Positions 44,337 to 53,468 of a DNA stretch of 64,000 nucleotides are shown one piece after another (within the stretch, counting starts at the first letter, position 1; each line of letters begins with the position of its first letter). Origin of the DNA: Phycisphaerales bacterium (GTDB lineage: Bacteria; Planctomycetota; Phycisphaerae; Phycisphaerales; SM1A02); assembly GCA_022447205.1 (NCBI GenBank), contig JAKVBQ010000008.1:16453-80452 (forward strand), read 5' to 3'. The notes below the pieces were generated by a model. That model saw nothing but the letters and a program-made list of their open reading frames with translations, made no database searches and was not told the DNA's origin. A program made the translations under genes and the position numbers.

Positions 44337-45521
44337 ATGTCGTTCCGCCTCGATACCAGTGCCGGCATCGCATCCGTCGCCTTGTCCATGAGCCTCTCCC
44401 TGTTCGCGGCCACCACGGCCGTCGCGCAGCCGGAGGTCGGCGGCCCCCCGGTCCATCCGATCTCGAGGGTCGACCCACGCGTCTACGAAACGACGCTCAC
44501 CGCCGACATCTTCACCGAGAAGCGAGAGCTCACCGAACGCGACCCCCTGCTGGCCGATCAATCGGAACTGGTGGTGCCCATCATCATGCAGGGGGCGTTC
44601 TCGCGGACCTACCCGGACTCGATCGTGGTCGCGGGCCAGATCAACGGCCAGTTCCATGAAGCCGGCACCGTGCCCTGGACACTCCGAGGTCCCCACCCCG
44701 ACGGCACCGCGGAGATCGTCATCGAATTCGCCGATCTCAGAGCACGCACACTCGGCGTCCGAGTCACCTGGCGGGAGCAGTCATGGCTCGCGGTCGTCGA
44801 CGAAGCCGCGGCCATGCAGGTGACCTGGCCGGTCGAGTGGCCGGAGACCGTGCGCCCCTTCCTCGCGCCACAACCCTGGATCCAGTCGAAGGCCGAGATC
44901 ATCACGAACTTCGTCCAGAGGACCACGCAGGGCAACCTCAGGAGGGTCACGCCGTACAGCGCGGCCAAGGAACTCACGCGACAGACGATCGCCCTCTTCA
45001 CCTCGATCAGCGGGACCGGGAACGAACGCCGGAACCTCGGGCAGATCACCGGCCTGCAACTGACCGGTGCGGAGGAGGCGATGGAACTCGGGCGTGGGTC
45101 CCCGAACGACCTCGTGTGCTGCTGCGTCGCGGTGCTCAAGGCCGCCGGCATCCCGGCTCGGCCGGTGGTCGGCGTCGCCAAGGAATTCACGAAGGAGATG
45201 AAGCAGGTCACCCAATGGCGCGTCTGGGGCGAGTTCTACCTGCCCGGGTCGGGCTGGATTCCATTCGACCCGAACATGATGCGTGGTTCGGGCATCGACA
45301 ACAGGAGTCTCGATGCGGCATGGCGGGGTTTCGCGAACGTCAAGGAGCTGGATGAACGCATCCCGGTCGCCTACCGATTCCAACCCAAGGGCAGCCACTG
45401 GGACGAGTGGCCACCGGTCTGGGGCTGGTTCTACGGCGGCAACCTCCAACGCGTCCTGAGGATCTACCCGCAGACATCGCTCATGAGGATCAGCCGCGGC
45501 AAGGGCGAGCCGGATCCGTGA
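44337..45521 (+). CDS. exported transglutaminase-fold protein lacking catalytic Cys and His
   Basis: 394 residues with a signal peptide (cleaved after about AVAQ, residue 31). The transglutaminase core is recognisable, from RVTPYSAAKELTR to SGWIPFDP. In active members the motif is G-x-C-x-D; here it reads G254-S-P256-N-D258, then LVCCC. The usual HAW is R295-V-W297. Only Asp311 (in PFDP) of the triad remains. The window's other transglutaminase (52485-53459) has GVCQDF and SHAW at the aligned positions. So this protein is probably not a classic transglutaminase or protease, unless one of Cys261-263 is used. AGGAGG precedes ATG 44337; it follows mlaE by 28 bp. Confidence 0.85.
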   Translation: MSFRLDTSAGIASVALSMSLSLFAATTAVAQPEVGGPPVHPISRVDPRVYETTLTADIFTEKRELTERDPLLADQSELVVPIIMQGAFSRTYPDSIVVAGQINGQFHEAGTVPWTLRGPHPDGTAEIVIEFADLRARTLGVRVTWREQSWLAVVDEAAAMQVTWPVEWPETVRPFLAPQPWIQSKAEIITNFVQRTTQGNLRRVTPYSAAKELTRQTIALFTSISGTGNERRNLGQITGLQLTGAEEAMELGRGSPNDLVCCCVAVLKAAGIPARPVVGVAKEFTKEMKQVTQWRVWGEFYLPGSGWIPFDPNMMRGSGIDNRSLDAAWRGFANVKELDERIPVAYRFQPKGSHWDEWPPVWGWFYGGNLQRVLRIYPQTSLMRISRGKGEPDP

Positions 45522-45527
45522 GCATGC

Positions 45528-46388
45528 TCACCCATCCGACTTCGACGGCCTGCTTGGACGCACCACCCCGGAAGGCTTGTTGATCTGACCGCTCCCCCCC
45601 TGGCCCCGAGCGCCCGCTCCGGGCACCACGATCGTGATGCCGTTCGATCTCCGGGGGATCGTGGACTCGACAAGTTCCGGTGCCACATCCTCCCTGAAGA
45701 CGAAGTTCGCAGGATCACCGAAGAGCTGGACACGACCGGTGAGGATGGCGGAAGAACCCGCCTCGAGCATGCATGCGGTCCGAACGGACATGGTGTCGCG
45801 CACAGCCTTGACGACGATCGGTTCATCAGGCGCTTCCCCGGTGCTCCAGCTGCGAGTCCCGGTCACGCCGGCGGTCGGGCGTTCGATCGCGAACGGACCA
45901 CGACCATGACGAACGGATGCCCGACCGTCGATGAGCGCGGCCCACGCACACTCACCGGGACCGACGGCAAAGGTCACGCCACCGGCATCGGAACGAGCCC
46001 GAAGCGATGACGAGGTCCTGAGCGCGACGGGACCTTCGACGAGGGGATCGATCGGCAGGTCAAGACGCACCGAACCCTCGAAGGGACCGACGATCTCGAA
46101 GAGGCCGTCGATCGAGGCGCTGCCATGCGGGTTTGGATCACAGAGGAGGTCCCAGTGCACGAGCAGAGCGCCATCCTCTCGATCGACCGAGCCGATGAAC
46201 CGGATGCGTCCGTCCTTGTTGCGCTGACCGTGGACGGTCAGGATCAACGGCACGGACTCGACCTGGTCGATGACGACGCGAGCTCGGTGTTCGGACCGGA
46301 CCGGAGGCTCATCCTCGACGGGACAGAAACCGACCATCGACGTTCCGAGGAACGCGACAAGCAATCGGATGGTTCGTTTCCATTCCAA
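45528..46388 (-). CDS. exported protein of unknown function
   Basis: 286 residues. Hydrophobic N-terminus (IRLLVAFLGTSMVGFC) resembles a signal peptide; VGFC is a poor lipobox. Body has no recognised domain; several stretches suggest beta strands (VESVPLILTVHG, GLFEIVGPFEGSVRLDL, GGVTFAVGPGECAWAALID), and the tail is Gly/Pro/Arg-rich. The frame opens with TTG at 46388 after GAGGAGG eleven bases upstream; no ATG gives a better start. It is downstream of the flavoprotein, 116 bp apart, same strand. Confidence 0.55.
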   Translation of the reverse strand: MEWKRTIRLLVAFLGTSMVGFCPVEDEPPVRSEHRARVVIDQVESVPLILTVHGQRNKDGRIRFIGSVDREDGALLVHWDLLCDPNPHGSASIDGLFEIVGPFEGSVRLDLPIDPLVEGPVALRTSSSLRARSDAGGVTFAVGPGECAWAALIDGRASVRHGRGPFAIERPTAGVTGTRSWSTGEAPDEPIVVKAVRDTMSVRTACMLEAGSSAILTGRVQLFGDPANFVFREDVAPELVESTIPRRSNGITIVVPGAGARGQGGSGQINKPSGVVRPSRPSKSDG

Positions 46389-46504
46389 CGGGACAACTGC
46401 CTCCTCACATGGAGGATCGGCCGTCGGGAGGAGGATCTTGTCGGAACCGGCGGCAAACGAGTCGACTCCCGCGGACGAAGCCGGAGTCTCCGGAAGTTCG
46501 ACCG

Positions 46505-47131
46505 TTACCGGACGACTTCGCCCGAACGCATGCGCTCGACGGCGGCGACGACCTCGGCAACGAGATCGTCATCACCGGGCAGGTTGTGCTTCCCGTAGGC
46601 GTCACGGGGCGGAATGATCCTGACCCCCATACCGGCAAGGCGCGCACAGTTGTCAACGAGGATCTGGTTGTGCATCGAACCGTGCATCGTCGGCGCGAGA
46701 AGCACCTGGGAGAGGCCCTGCTCCATGCGACCGAGTGCCGAGGCCATCGCAGTGGTCACCACGTTGTCCGCGATGCCCGCGGACACCTTGCCGATCGAGT
46801 TGTAGGTGGCGGGCGCCATCAGGTACACGTCGAACGGATCCTGGTCGGAGAGATGCTCCGATGCCGCGGTGAGTGCGGTCACGCAGGGCTCGTTGGTCGC
46901 CCACTCGAGTGTTTCAGCGGTCACGAAGCGAAGCGCCTCGTCGGAGCAGAATGCCCGGACCGTCGCGCCCCTTCGCCGCAGGCTCCGGGCCAGGGTCGGC
47001 GTCATGTAGGCCGCGATTCCGCCGGTCACCAGGAGGGCGATCCTGATTTCATGCAGCTCGTCACCTTCGCGAGGCACCTCGTGGTCGCCGAGATCACTGG
47101 GTGTCGGTGGTTGTCGGTTCCAGTCTTGCAT
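46505..47131 (-). CDS. CoaC-like flavoprotein decarboxylase domain, stand-alone
   Basis: 208 residues. FMN-binding HFCD family: IALLVTGGIAAYMTPTLARSL, MAPATYNSIGKVSAGIADN and LLAPTMHGSMHNQ. Related enzymes are the N-terminal half of CoaBC (4'-phospho-N-pantothenoylcysteine decarboxylase) and other flavin decarboxylases. No CoaB ligase domain follows, and the usual catalytic His position after the GG motif and the PXMNXXMW motif differs here (PTMHGSMHNQ). So it may be a CoaC variant or another HFCD enzyme. Starts 9 bp after the hydrolase. Confidence 0.78.
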   Translation of the reverse strand: MQDWNRQPPTPSDLGDHEVPREGDELHEIRIALLVTGGIAAYMTPTLARSLRRRGATVRAFCSDEALRFVTAETLEWATNEPCVTALTAASEHLSDQDPFDVYLMAPATYNSIGKVSAGIADNVVTTAMASALGRMEQGLSQVLLAPTMHGSMHNQILVDNCARLAGMGVRIIPPRDAYGKHNLPGDDDLVAEVVAAVERMRSGEVVR

Positions 47132-47140
47132 GGATGCATT

Positions 47141-48025
47141 CTAGCGCCCGGCCGGGGCGACCTCCCCGAGAAACGCGGTCATCTCGTCGATGAACCGCTG
47201 CTCGTCCGCAGGGGTGTCCAGCCCGTTGTGACCACCCTGGAGCACCACATGGCGCGCATCAGGCACGACCTCCATGATGTCGTCGAGATGAGAAGCAGGG
47301 ATGACCTCGTCCTCGTCATGCTGGATGAGCAGGATGGGGACCGGTTCGAGCGTACGCAGGGCACCAATGGTGTCGAAGGGACTCCGGACCAGGAAGGGCG
47401 GCACGCCATAGCGCCAGGCGAGGCCGGCGACGCTGGCCGGTGGTGTCTGGAGAATCATCCCGGCAGGCGTCCGTTCCAATGCGACCTGGGTCGCGAGCGC
47501 TCCACCGATCGAACGACCGAAGTAGACCAGTCGGCCCGTGTCGACCTCCGGCCGTTCCTCGAGCAGGTCGATGAAGGCGAGGACATCGGTTCGGAGGTGT
47601 TCCTCGGAGGGGCGTCCCTCCGCACGGCCGTAGCCACGGAATTCCGGCAGGAGGACGTTCCACCCCATGCCGGCAAGGTAAGAGGCTTCCCCGATCCAGC
47701 GATCGATGAGCATGCCGTTGCCGTGCAGCATCACCACCACGCCTCGAGGCGAGGTCGCATTGGCTCCGACACCCGGCAGGAACCAGGCATGGACCCGACC
47801 TTCATCGGTCTCGATCGCCCACTCCTCGAATCCCTCCGGCGGTCCGGGGAGGACCGAGCCCCCCATCGCCCAGCGTGGGAAGACCAGGTGGTCCTGCAGG
47901 AGGAACAGGGTGAACGCCCAGACGACGTATGCCCCGACGAGACTCAATGCAATGGTCGTGAACATCCTGACTGGGGTCCGTCTCTTCTCCACACGGAACT
48001 CCTGGGGGTTCCCACATGCCGTCAT
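47141..48025 (-). CDS. alpha/beta hydrolase, membrane-anchored
   Basis: About 294 residues with one N-terminal transmembrane helix (MFTTIALSLVGAYVVW). Hydrolase signature: VMLHGNGMLIDRW, nucleophile GRSIGG, Asp region DEDEVIPASH and His in GGHNGLDTP. Similar to BEM46/YfhR-type hydrolases. Catalytic domain probably periplasmic. Start is uncertain: ATG 48025 gives an extra 20 residues; the helix begins with ATG 47965. Co-transcribed with the flavoprotein, 9 bp downstream. Divergent from the glycosyltransferase. Confidence 0.8.
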   Translation of the reverse strand: MTACGNPQEFRVEKRRTPVRMFTTIALSLVGAYVVWAFTLFLLQDHLVFPRWAMGGSVLPGPPEGFEEWAIETDEGRVHAWFLPGVGANATSPRGVVVMLHGNGMLIDRWIGEASYLAGMGWNVLLPEFRGYGRAEGRPSEEHLRTDVLAFIDLLEERPEVDTGRLVYFGRSIGGALATQVALERTPAGMILQTPPASVAGLAWRYGVPPFLVRSPFDTIGALRTLEPVPILLIQHDEDEVIPASHLDDIMEVVPDARHVVLQGGHNGLDTPADEQRFIDEMTAFLGEVAPAGR

Positions 48026-48168
48026 GACCGATGGACGCGGGACAGTGTACCTGCGGGTTCGACCCACGGAGCGGATAAGAGTGGCGAAGGCCCCGCCCAG
48101 AAGCGATGTTCCGACCTGATCAGGTCCCGGTGGCCCATTCGGACCAGTGGTTCGGGTATCGTCTGTCC

Positions 48169-49014
48169 ATGTCCAGCGTCGTGGTGCTCCTGCCCGTACA
48201 CAATGAAGAATGGTTGATCGGATCCGTCCTCGGACAGGTCGTCGACTATGCACGAAGCCATCCCGACTGGCGCTTCGTCTTCGTGGACGACGGCTCCTCG
48301 GACCGGACCCCGGAACTGATCGCCGAACGACTCGCCGAACTCGAGACCGACCGGATCCAGCTGCGTGCCCTCACCCCGAACCGGGGCAAGGCGCGCGCGC
48401 TCAGGACCGCGGTGCTCGAATGCGAGGAGGACGTGATCCTCTTCACGGACGGCGACCTCGCCTATCCACTCGACCACCTCGATCTCCTGGTCGAGGCCCT
48501 CGACGAGTCCGACATCGCGATCGGCTCCCGAGCACTGACCGAAGGACCGCAGACGAACATCACGTTCACCAGGCGCCTCGTGGGGACCACCTTCAACCGC
48601 GCCGTCAGGCTGATCACCGGACTCCCGTTCCAGGACACCCAGGCCGGCCTGAAGGGCTTCAGGCGAGATGCCGCCAGAGTCCTCTTCAGGGCGCAGTTCG
48701 TCGAGGACTTCGCCTTCGACGCGGAGCTTCTCTACCTCGCCAAGGTGCTCAGACTTCGTGTCTCGGAGATCCCGGCCCATGTCTCGGCACGACACTCGTA
48801 CAAGAAGTCGAGGGTCAACATGCTGCGTGATCCCCTCCGCATGTTCCACTCCCTGATCAGGATGCGCATCGCACACCGCAATCTCCGACAGCGCACCGAA
48901 ACCGAACGACGCGAGGACGAGTCCACCGTCGAGATCGGGATCGAACCGGGAGTGGAAAGCGCGATCGAGGCCAGGGCCCCCCGCACCAGGCGAACGGTCC
49001 AGACCGGGGGATGA
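48169..49014 (+). CDS. glycosyltransferase family 2 (dolichyl/polyprenyl-phosphate sugar type)
   Basis: 281 residues. GT-A motifs: LLPVHNEEWLIGSVL, FVFVDDGSSDRT (first DxD-like site), LTPNRGKARALRTAV and the metal DxD in LFTDGDLAYPLDH. After the catalytic domain there is a basic helical tail, without the two transmembrane helices seen in many DPM1/ALG5-like enzymes. Adds a sugar from a nucleotide donor, probably to a polyprenyl phosphate (inferred). Its last four bases overlap the deacetylase start (ATGA). Confidence 0.85.
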   Translation: MSSVVVLLPVHNEEWLIGSVLGQVVDYARSHPDWRFVFVDDGSSDRTPELIAERLAELETDRIQLRALTPNRGKARALRTAVLECEEDVILFTDGDLAYPLDHLDLLVEALDESDIAIGSRALTEGPQTNITFTRRLVGTTFNRAVRLITGLPFQDTQAGLKGFRRDAARVLFRAQFVEDFAFDAELLYLAKVLRLRVSEIPAHVSARHSYKKSRVNMLRDPLRMFHSLIRMRIAHRNLRQRTETERREDESTVEIGIEPGVESAIEARAPRTRRTVQTGG

Positions 49015-49823
49015 CGGCGAACGATCGAAAGATCCTGCTGAGCTTCGATGTCGAGGAGTTCGATCTCCCGAACGACTTCGGTGGCGTGGTGGACGAGTCG
49101 GAGCAGCTCTCGGTCGGCCGCGAAGCGTTCGAACGAACCCTCGACCTGCTGGACCGGATCAACATCCCGGCAACCCTGTTCCTGACCGGGCGGATCGCGG
49201 AGCACTGCGCCGATCTCGTCCGTGACGCCGCGGGCACCCATGAGATCGCTTCACATGGCGTGCGTCACGACCGGTTCGAGATGCAGGACTACGCCGAGTC
49301 CAGGCGCATGCTCGAATCATGCTCCGGAACGACAGTCACCGGTTTCAGGATGGCACGCCTGCAGCCGGTCGATGTCGAGGCACTCAGGTCGGCAGGCTAC
49401 GACTACGACAGCTCGGAGAATCCGATCCGCCTCCCCGGGCGCTACGACAACCGACACCTCCCCCGCCGACCGCGGATCGAGGATGAACTGGTTCGCATCC
49501 CGATCTCGACGACACCGCGCCTGCGGATCCCTCTCTTCTGGCTCGCCTTCCGCCACATGCCCCGACCGATCCTGCGTGCCTCGCTCCGACGGACCCTCGA
49601 TGCAGACGGCCACCTCGTCCTCTTCTTCCACCCGTGGGAACTGCTCGAACTCCGACGTTCGCGACATCCAATGCCGCGCGTGGTTCGCCATGGCGGTGGG
49701 AGTCGGCTCGCTCGTCGCATCGAGGTCGAACTCGGCCGACTCCGCGATCGAGCGACGTTCGCCCACATGAAGGACCTTGCCGACTCCATTCGTGCAAGGG
49801 CCACACCGGCACGGGACGACTGA
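49011..49823 (+). CDS. polysaccharide deacetylase-family protein
   Basis: 270 residues, NodB-homology fold. The N-terminus has SFDVEEFD with the catalytic Asp; motif 2 is IASHGVRHD (two metal His); later GFRMARLQPV and LFFHPWELLEL. Resembles DUF3473/PEP-CTERM-locus deacetylases used in exopolysaccharide synthesis. The start overlaps the glycosyltransferase stop by four bases, so a pair acting on the same glycan is likely. Confidence 0.87.
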   Translation: MTANDRKILLSFDVEEFDLPNDFGGVVDESEQLSVGREAFERTLDLLDRINIPATLFLTGRIAEHCADLVRDAAGTHEIASHGVRHDRFEMQDYAESRRMLESCSGTTVTGFRMARLQPVDVEALRSAGYDYDSSENPIRLPGRYDNRHLPRRPRIEDELVRIPISTTPRLRIPLFWLAFRHMPRPILRASLRRTLDADGHLVLFFHPWELLELRRSRHPMPRVVRHGGGSRLARRIEVELGRLRDRATFAHMKDLADSIRARATPARDD

Positions 49824-49874
49824 CTCCTTCGAAGCAGTGCGTCCCGCACCGGCCGTGACCGGACCGCCGAAGCA

Positions 49875-52322
49875 TCAGCCACCGGCACCGGGCCTCCCGG
49901 TCATCCCCCAGGCTTCGGTGTCGGGTCGACGCCCCGAACGACCGTCACAGGAGAGACCATAGGCCTCGATGATCGCGAGCACGTCGGTGACACCCACCGC
50001 GCCGTCCCCGTCGATGTCGAACCGGTCGTCCCAACCTTCGTCACCTTCGACCGAGCCGTACCGCGAGATCAGCTCGAGCAGATCACCAACACCGATGATC
50101 CCGTCCTGGTCGACGTCCTCGGGGCAGTCCGTGCAGCGCGATTCGAGATCGGGACCGAGGTCCAGCGAACGAAGCGCGTGCTCGATCCGGTCGATGATGA
50201 GGCAGTCCTCGTCGGGAAGCATCAGCATGCCACCCGATTCGAACGCGTAGTGCTGCCCCGCTTCGATGGCGTTCTGATCGTCCGCCACGGCGATGATCCG
50301 TGCTCCGATCTGACCGGCCAGTTCGCCCGCGCGCCTCGCGAAGACCATGTCCGTGGATGCCTCATGGTCATCATCGCATCCACCCGGATAGTTGTCGGTG
50401 ACATGAATGATGATCCTGCCGGCACCGGCTCGGAACGGCTCATCGAAGCGATCAGCGTTCGCCAGGCAGACCGGTGGATGCTCGCACAGCGTGGGATCGC
50501 CGTCGGCGTCGCAGCACGGCGAAGGATCACCGCTCGCACAGTCCACGGCCTCACCCTGGAGCAGCACCTCGTAGAGGGCGCGATCCGATGCTTCCGACGT
50601 GCCGCCCCCACCGGAGAGCTCGAGGCCGGCGACCGCCTCCCTGAAGACGGCGATGTCCTCACCCAGACGATGTTCGACCCGGACCGTGTCACGGAAACTG
50701 ACCAGGCCGAGCCTTGCGCACCCGTTCGATCGTTCCTCGATGATGGCAAGGAGCTTCGAGTCCTCGGAATCGAGATCCTCGGTCAGGGTGTAGAACGTCT
50801 CGCCCTTGCTTGCCGTGACGTCGAAGACGAAGACGACATCGAGTCGCCCCTCGCATTCGTCGGGAATGCCGTCACCATCCTCGTCGAGGCTCTCGCCCGA
50901 AGCGATGTCGAGGTCGTCGAACCGACCGTTGCCGTTGCAGTCGGACGTCGATCCGTCCTGGTTCTCGCATTCATCGGGCACACCGTTCCCATTGCAGTCG
51001 GTGAGGGTGCCGTCGAGGAGCTGGCAGCTGTCGAGGAAGCCGTCCTCGGTGCAGTCGAGCGCGGGATCCGCCATGATCTGTTCGAAATCGGCGACACCGT
51101 CGGCATCACAGTCCACCCGGACCAGCGAGAGGTACGCCTCGCCCGATCCGCCCGCGAAGAGGTCACCGGTCAGTGCATGCCCGCCCCCGACATCGACCGA
51201 GGCGGTGGCCCCGTCACTGGTACCGCGCAGTCGTATGGTGGGAACGAACCCCTCACCGGCGGCGAACACGTGGGCATGGACATTGTGTCCGCCCCAGGAA
51301 CCACCGCTCCCGACGAGGAGGTCGTCTCCATCGATGGCGACACTGCGACCGAACTGCGAGGCATCCTCGGGCGAGGCGATCACCTGATCGAGTACCCACT
51401 GCCCACCATCGAACTCGTAGACATACACCCTGCCGTCATCACCGACTGCCGGCGCACCGACCACGATCCGACCGTTCGCCGCATCAAGGGAGCCACCGAA
51501 GTTTTCCGCGCCGGGCGGTGCCGAGATGGTGAGCATCGGCGGCGTCGGGAGGGAATCGGCATCCCCGACCTTGCAGATGAAGATCTCGTCGCGACCCGGC
51601 GCCGAGATCACGACCGAACGATCCCCCGCCTCCCAGGCGAGCGCATGACCGAAACCGTCACCCTCGAGGCCGTCGGGAAGCCTGAATGTCTCATCCAGGA
51701 GCCACTGACCGTCCTCGGAACGGACATGCCGTTCGACGAGACCGTCACGTGCACCGGGTGCACCGATGTAGAGTCCATCGAGATCGTCGAACACGATGCA
51801 TGACCCGAAGGATGCGCTCGAGACGATCCGATCCGGAACGATCGCCTGCATGTACTCGAAGGCGTTCGGAAGCCGCTGGTAGAGGAACACCCCACCCGCG
51901 TCGTTCGCATCAGGACCGTTCAGGTACGGCGCGCCGACCGCGACGAACTGGCCCGATCGAGCGATCGAGGAACCGAACGCGGGGTGGAGATCGGGATCGC
52001 CGCCATCGGTCCCTCCGCCATCAGGCTCGGGATCCGGAACGGAGAGGATGAACGGATCGGCCCAGTCGAAACCGGCACCACCCTGCACCCAGACGCGTAC
52101 CGTCCCCTGCCTGAGCAGCGAGGTGTCGTCTGCCGGTGCACCCACCAGCACCATGCCCTGACTCATCAGGACACAGGCTCCGTGCCGGGCGCTGGGCGAG
52201 GCATCAACGGCCTCCAGCACCTGGAATGGATCCTGATCCTCGGCTGAACTCCCCGCCCAACCCGTGCCGACGATGCAGGCGATCGCGAAAGCCAGCACAC
52301 CACTCGATTCTCTTGTCTTCAT
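49875..52322 (-). CDS. secreted FG-GAP / calcium-loop / VWA protein with dockerin tail
   Basis: 815 residues with signal peptide (cleaved near AWAGSSA, about 25). Residues about 30-390 contain FG-GAP-like repeats (FGSSIARSGQFVAVGAPY, GFGHALAWE, FGRSVAIDGDDLLVGSG). Next come thrombospondin-type-3-like acidic loops (DCDADGVADFEQI, DCNGNGVPDECEN, DEDGDGIPDECEG), then a VWA domain from about 495 (DVVFVFDVTASKGETFY, i.e. a MIDAS variant), and a dockerin-like tail: EDVDQDGIIGVGDLLELI and FDIDGDGAVGVTDVLAII. Secreted or surface, probably calcium-binding. Start ATG 52322 has GGAG upstream. Same strand as the cassette at 52485-55849, 162 bp on. Confidence 0.85.
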   Translation of the reverse strand: MKTRESSGVLAFAIACIVGTGWAGSSAEDQDPFQVLEAVDASPSARHGACVLMSQGMVLVGAPADDTSLLRQGTVRVWVQGGAGFDWADPFILSVPDPEPDGGGTDGGDPDLHPAFGSSIARSGQFVAVGAPYLNGPDANDAGGVFLYQRLPNAFEYMQAIVPDRIVSSASFGSCIVFDDLDGLYIGAPGARDGLVERHVRSEDGQWLLDETFRLPDGLEGDGFGHALAWEAGDRSVVISAPGRDEIFICKVGDADSLPTPPMLTISAPPGAENFGGSLDAANGRIVVGAPAVGDDGRVYVYEFDGGQWVLDQVIASPEDASQFGRSVAIDGDDLLVGSGGSWGGHNVHAHVFAAGEGFVPTIRLRGTSDGATASVDVGGGHALTGDLFAGGSGEAYLSLVRVDCDADGVADFEQIMADPALDCTEDGFLDSCQLLDGTLTDCNGNGVPDECENQDGSTSDCNGNGRFDDLDIASGESLDEDGDGIPDECEGRLDVVFVFDVTASKGETFYTLTEDLDSEDSKLLAIIEERSNGCARLGLVSFRDTVRVEHRLGEDIAVFREAVAGLELSGGGGTSEASDRALYEVLLQGEAVDCASGDPSPCCDADGDPTLCEHPPVCLANADRFDEPFRAGAGRIIIHVTDNYPGGCDDDHEASTDMVFARRAGELAGQIGARIIAVADDQNAIEAGQHYAFESGGMLMLPDEDCLIIDRIEHALRSLDLGPDLESRCTDCPEDVDQDGIIGVGDLLELISRYGSVEGDEGWDDRFDIDGDGAVGVTDVLAIIEAYGLSCDGRSGRRPDTEAWGMTGRPGAGG

Positions 52323-52484
52323 CGGTTGCTCCAACAAGCCCCTGGTCATGAACGATGCGCGGCTGCGACATGACAGCCCGCTCGACATGAAGAGGCGCGT
52401 GATGGCGCATCCGTACGAGCAACCGACGTCTTTTCTCGAATGGCAGGCAGGAAAGCCGCTGACGAGCCGCCAGAGGCGAAGGGG

Positions 52485-53459
52485 TCACTGCTGCTGTTGC
52501 TGCTGCTGGTCCTCGGCACCACCGTGGCGGGGATGCTGGTGATCCCGATCGACCTCGGTCGGGATCACCGGATAGAGGGGAAGATCCATGGAATCGGTCC
52601 GCATCAAGGGGGCTCGGTGCGCCCTCGCCTCGAGCGACCGGATGTAGACCTCGGTCTCGAGGGTCTCGCTCGCATTGCCGGCGTAGATCCCCCGGTTGGG
52701 CGGGACGTCGTCATAGCTCCGCCCGTAGGCGACCACGACGTGGTGCACGCCGGGATCGACATGATGCGTCGCGTCGTAGGGCAGCCAGCCCGAGGAAGGC
52801 GACCAGAGCTCGAACCAGGCATGCGACTCGGCCGGCTCATCGCGACCGGACTGGTGGAGATAACCGTTGACGTACCGGGCAGGTATCCCCGAGAGTCTCG
52901 CGAGTCCGATCGAGAGATGCGCGAAGTCCTGGCAGACGCCGGCACGCTTGGTGAGCACCTCTTCCGTGGTCGAGTCGTAACGGGTGACCTCCGGCATGTA
53001 CGTGAAGGTTTCCTTCAGATGACCGGACAACCGCTGCACCCATTCGCCGATCGTGCCGGCATCGGCGAGTCCAGCTTCACGATGCACGCGTTCCAGCGCA
53101 TCCGTGTGCAGGATCGGCCCACCGAACTCGAGGAACTCGAATTCGCGTATGCCGTGACCGCTCACCGGCAGGGAATCGGTGCACGTGGAGGCCGCCTGAT
53201 CGGGCACGCTCGTCTCGACGACGCTGCGGCACAGCACCTCGATCCGGTCGTGCCAGTCCGCGATCGCGAACCAGTGGTAGATGTTCCCCAGCCAGTCCTC
53301 GGCCCACCGTGCGGGCCGGGTCCTCGGTCCGACCTCGAGGTTCCATTCGAGCAGCGCCTGGTTCCGTTTCGATCGAGGCTGCATCCGGAGTTCGACATGC
53401 GACTCATGGATGTAGTCGTCGTACCTGAAACGGAGCCTGTGTTCGATCTCGAGCAGCAT
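52485..53459 (-). CDS. transglutaminase-like cysteine peptidase (cassette with alpha-E and ATP-grasp)
   Basis: 324 residues. Bact_transglu_N domain (about 5-90) then transglutaminase core: Cys176 in AGVCQDFAH, His213 in ESHAWFELW and Asp229 in LPYDATHH, a full triad. Ends with an unusual run of seven glutamines encoded by CAG/CAA repeats (about 52488-52511). Last gene of the ATP-grasp - alpha-E - transglutaminase operon found in many bacteria; its substrate is not established, but peptide-bond or crosslink cleavage in the envelope or a ribosomally made peptide are proposed. Starts 9 bp after alpha-E. Confidence 0.9.
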   Translation of the reverse strand: MLLEIEHRLRFRYDDYIHESHVELRMQPRSKRNQALLEWNLEVGPRTRPARWAEDWLGNIYHWFAIADWHDRIEVLCRSVVETSVPDQAASTCTDSLPVSGHGIREFEFLEFGGPILHTDALERVHREAGLADAGTIGEWVQRLSGHLKETFTYMPEVTRYDSTTEEVLTKRAGVCQDFAHLSIGLARLSGIPARYVNGYLHQSGRDEPAESHAWFELWSPSSGWLPYDATHHVDPGVHHVVVAYGRSYDDVPPNRGIYAGNASETLETEVYIRSLEARAHRAPLMRTDSMDLPLYPVIPTEVDRDHQHPRHGGAEDQQQQQQQ

Positions 53460-53468
53460 CCAAGAACC

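Noticed and set aside
52488-52511. CAG/CAA run as a microsatellite with its own role
   Set aside because: It is in frame and encodes the poly-Gln tail of the transglutaminase; no evidence of an independent element.
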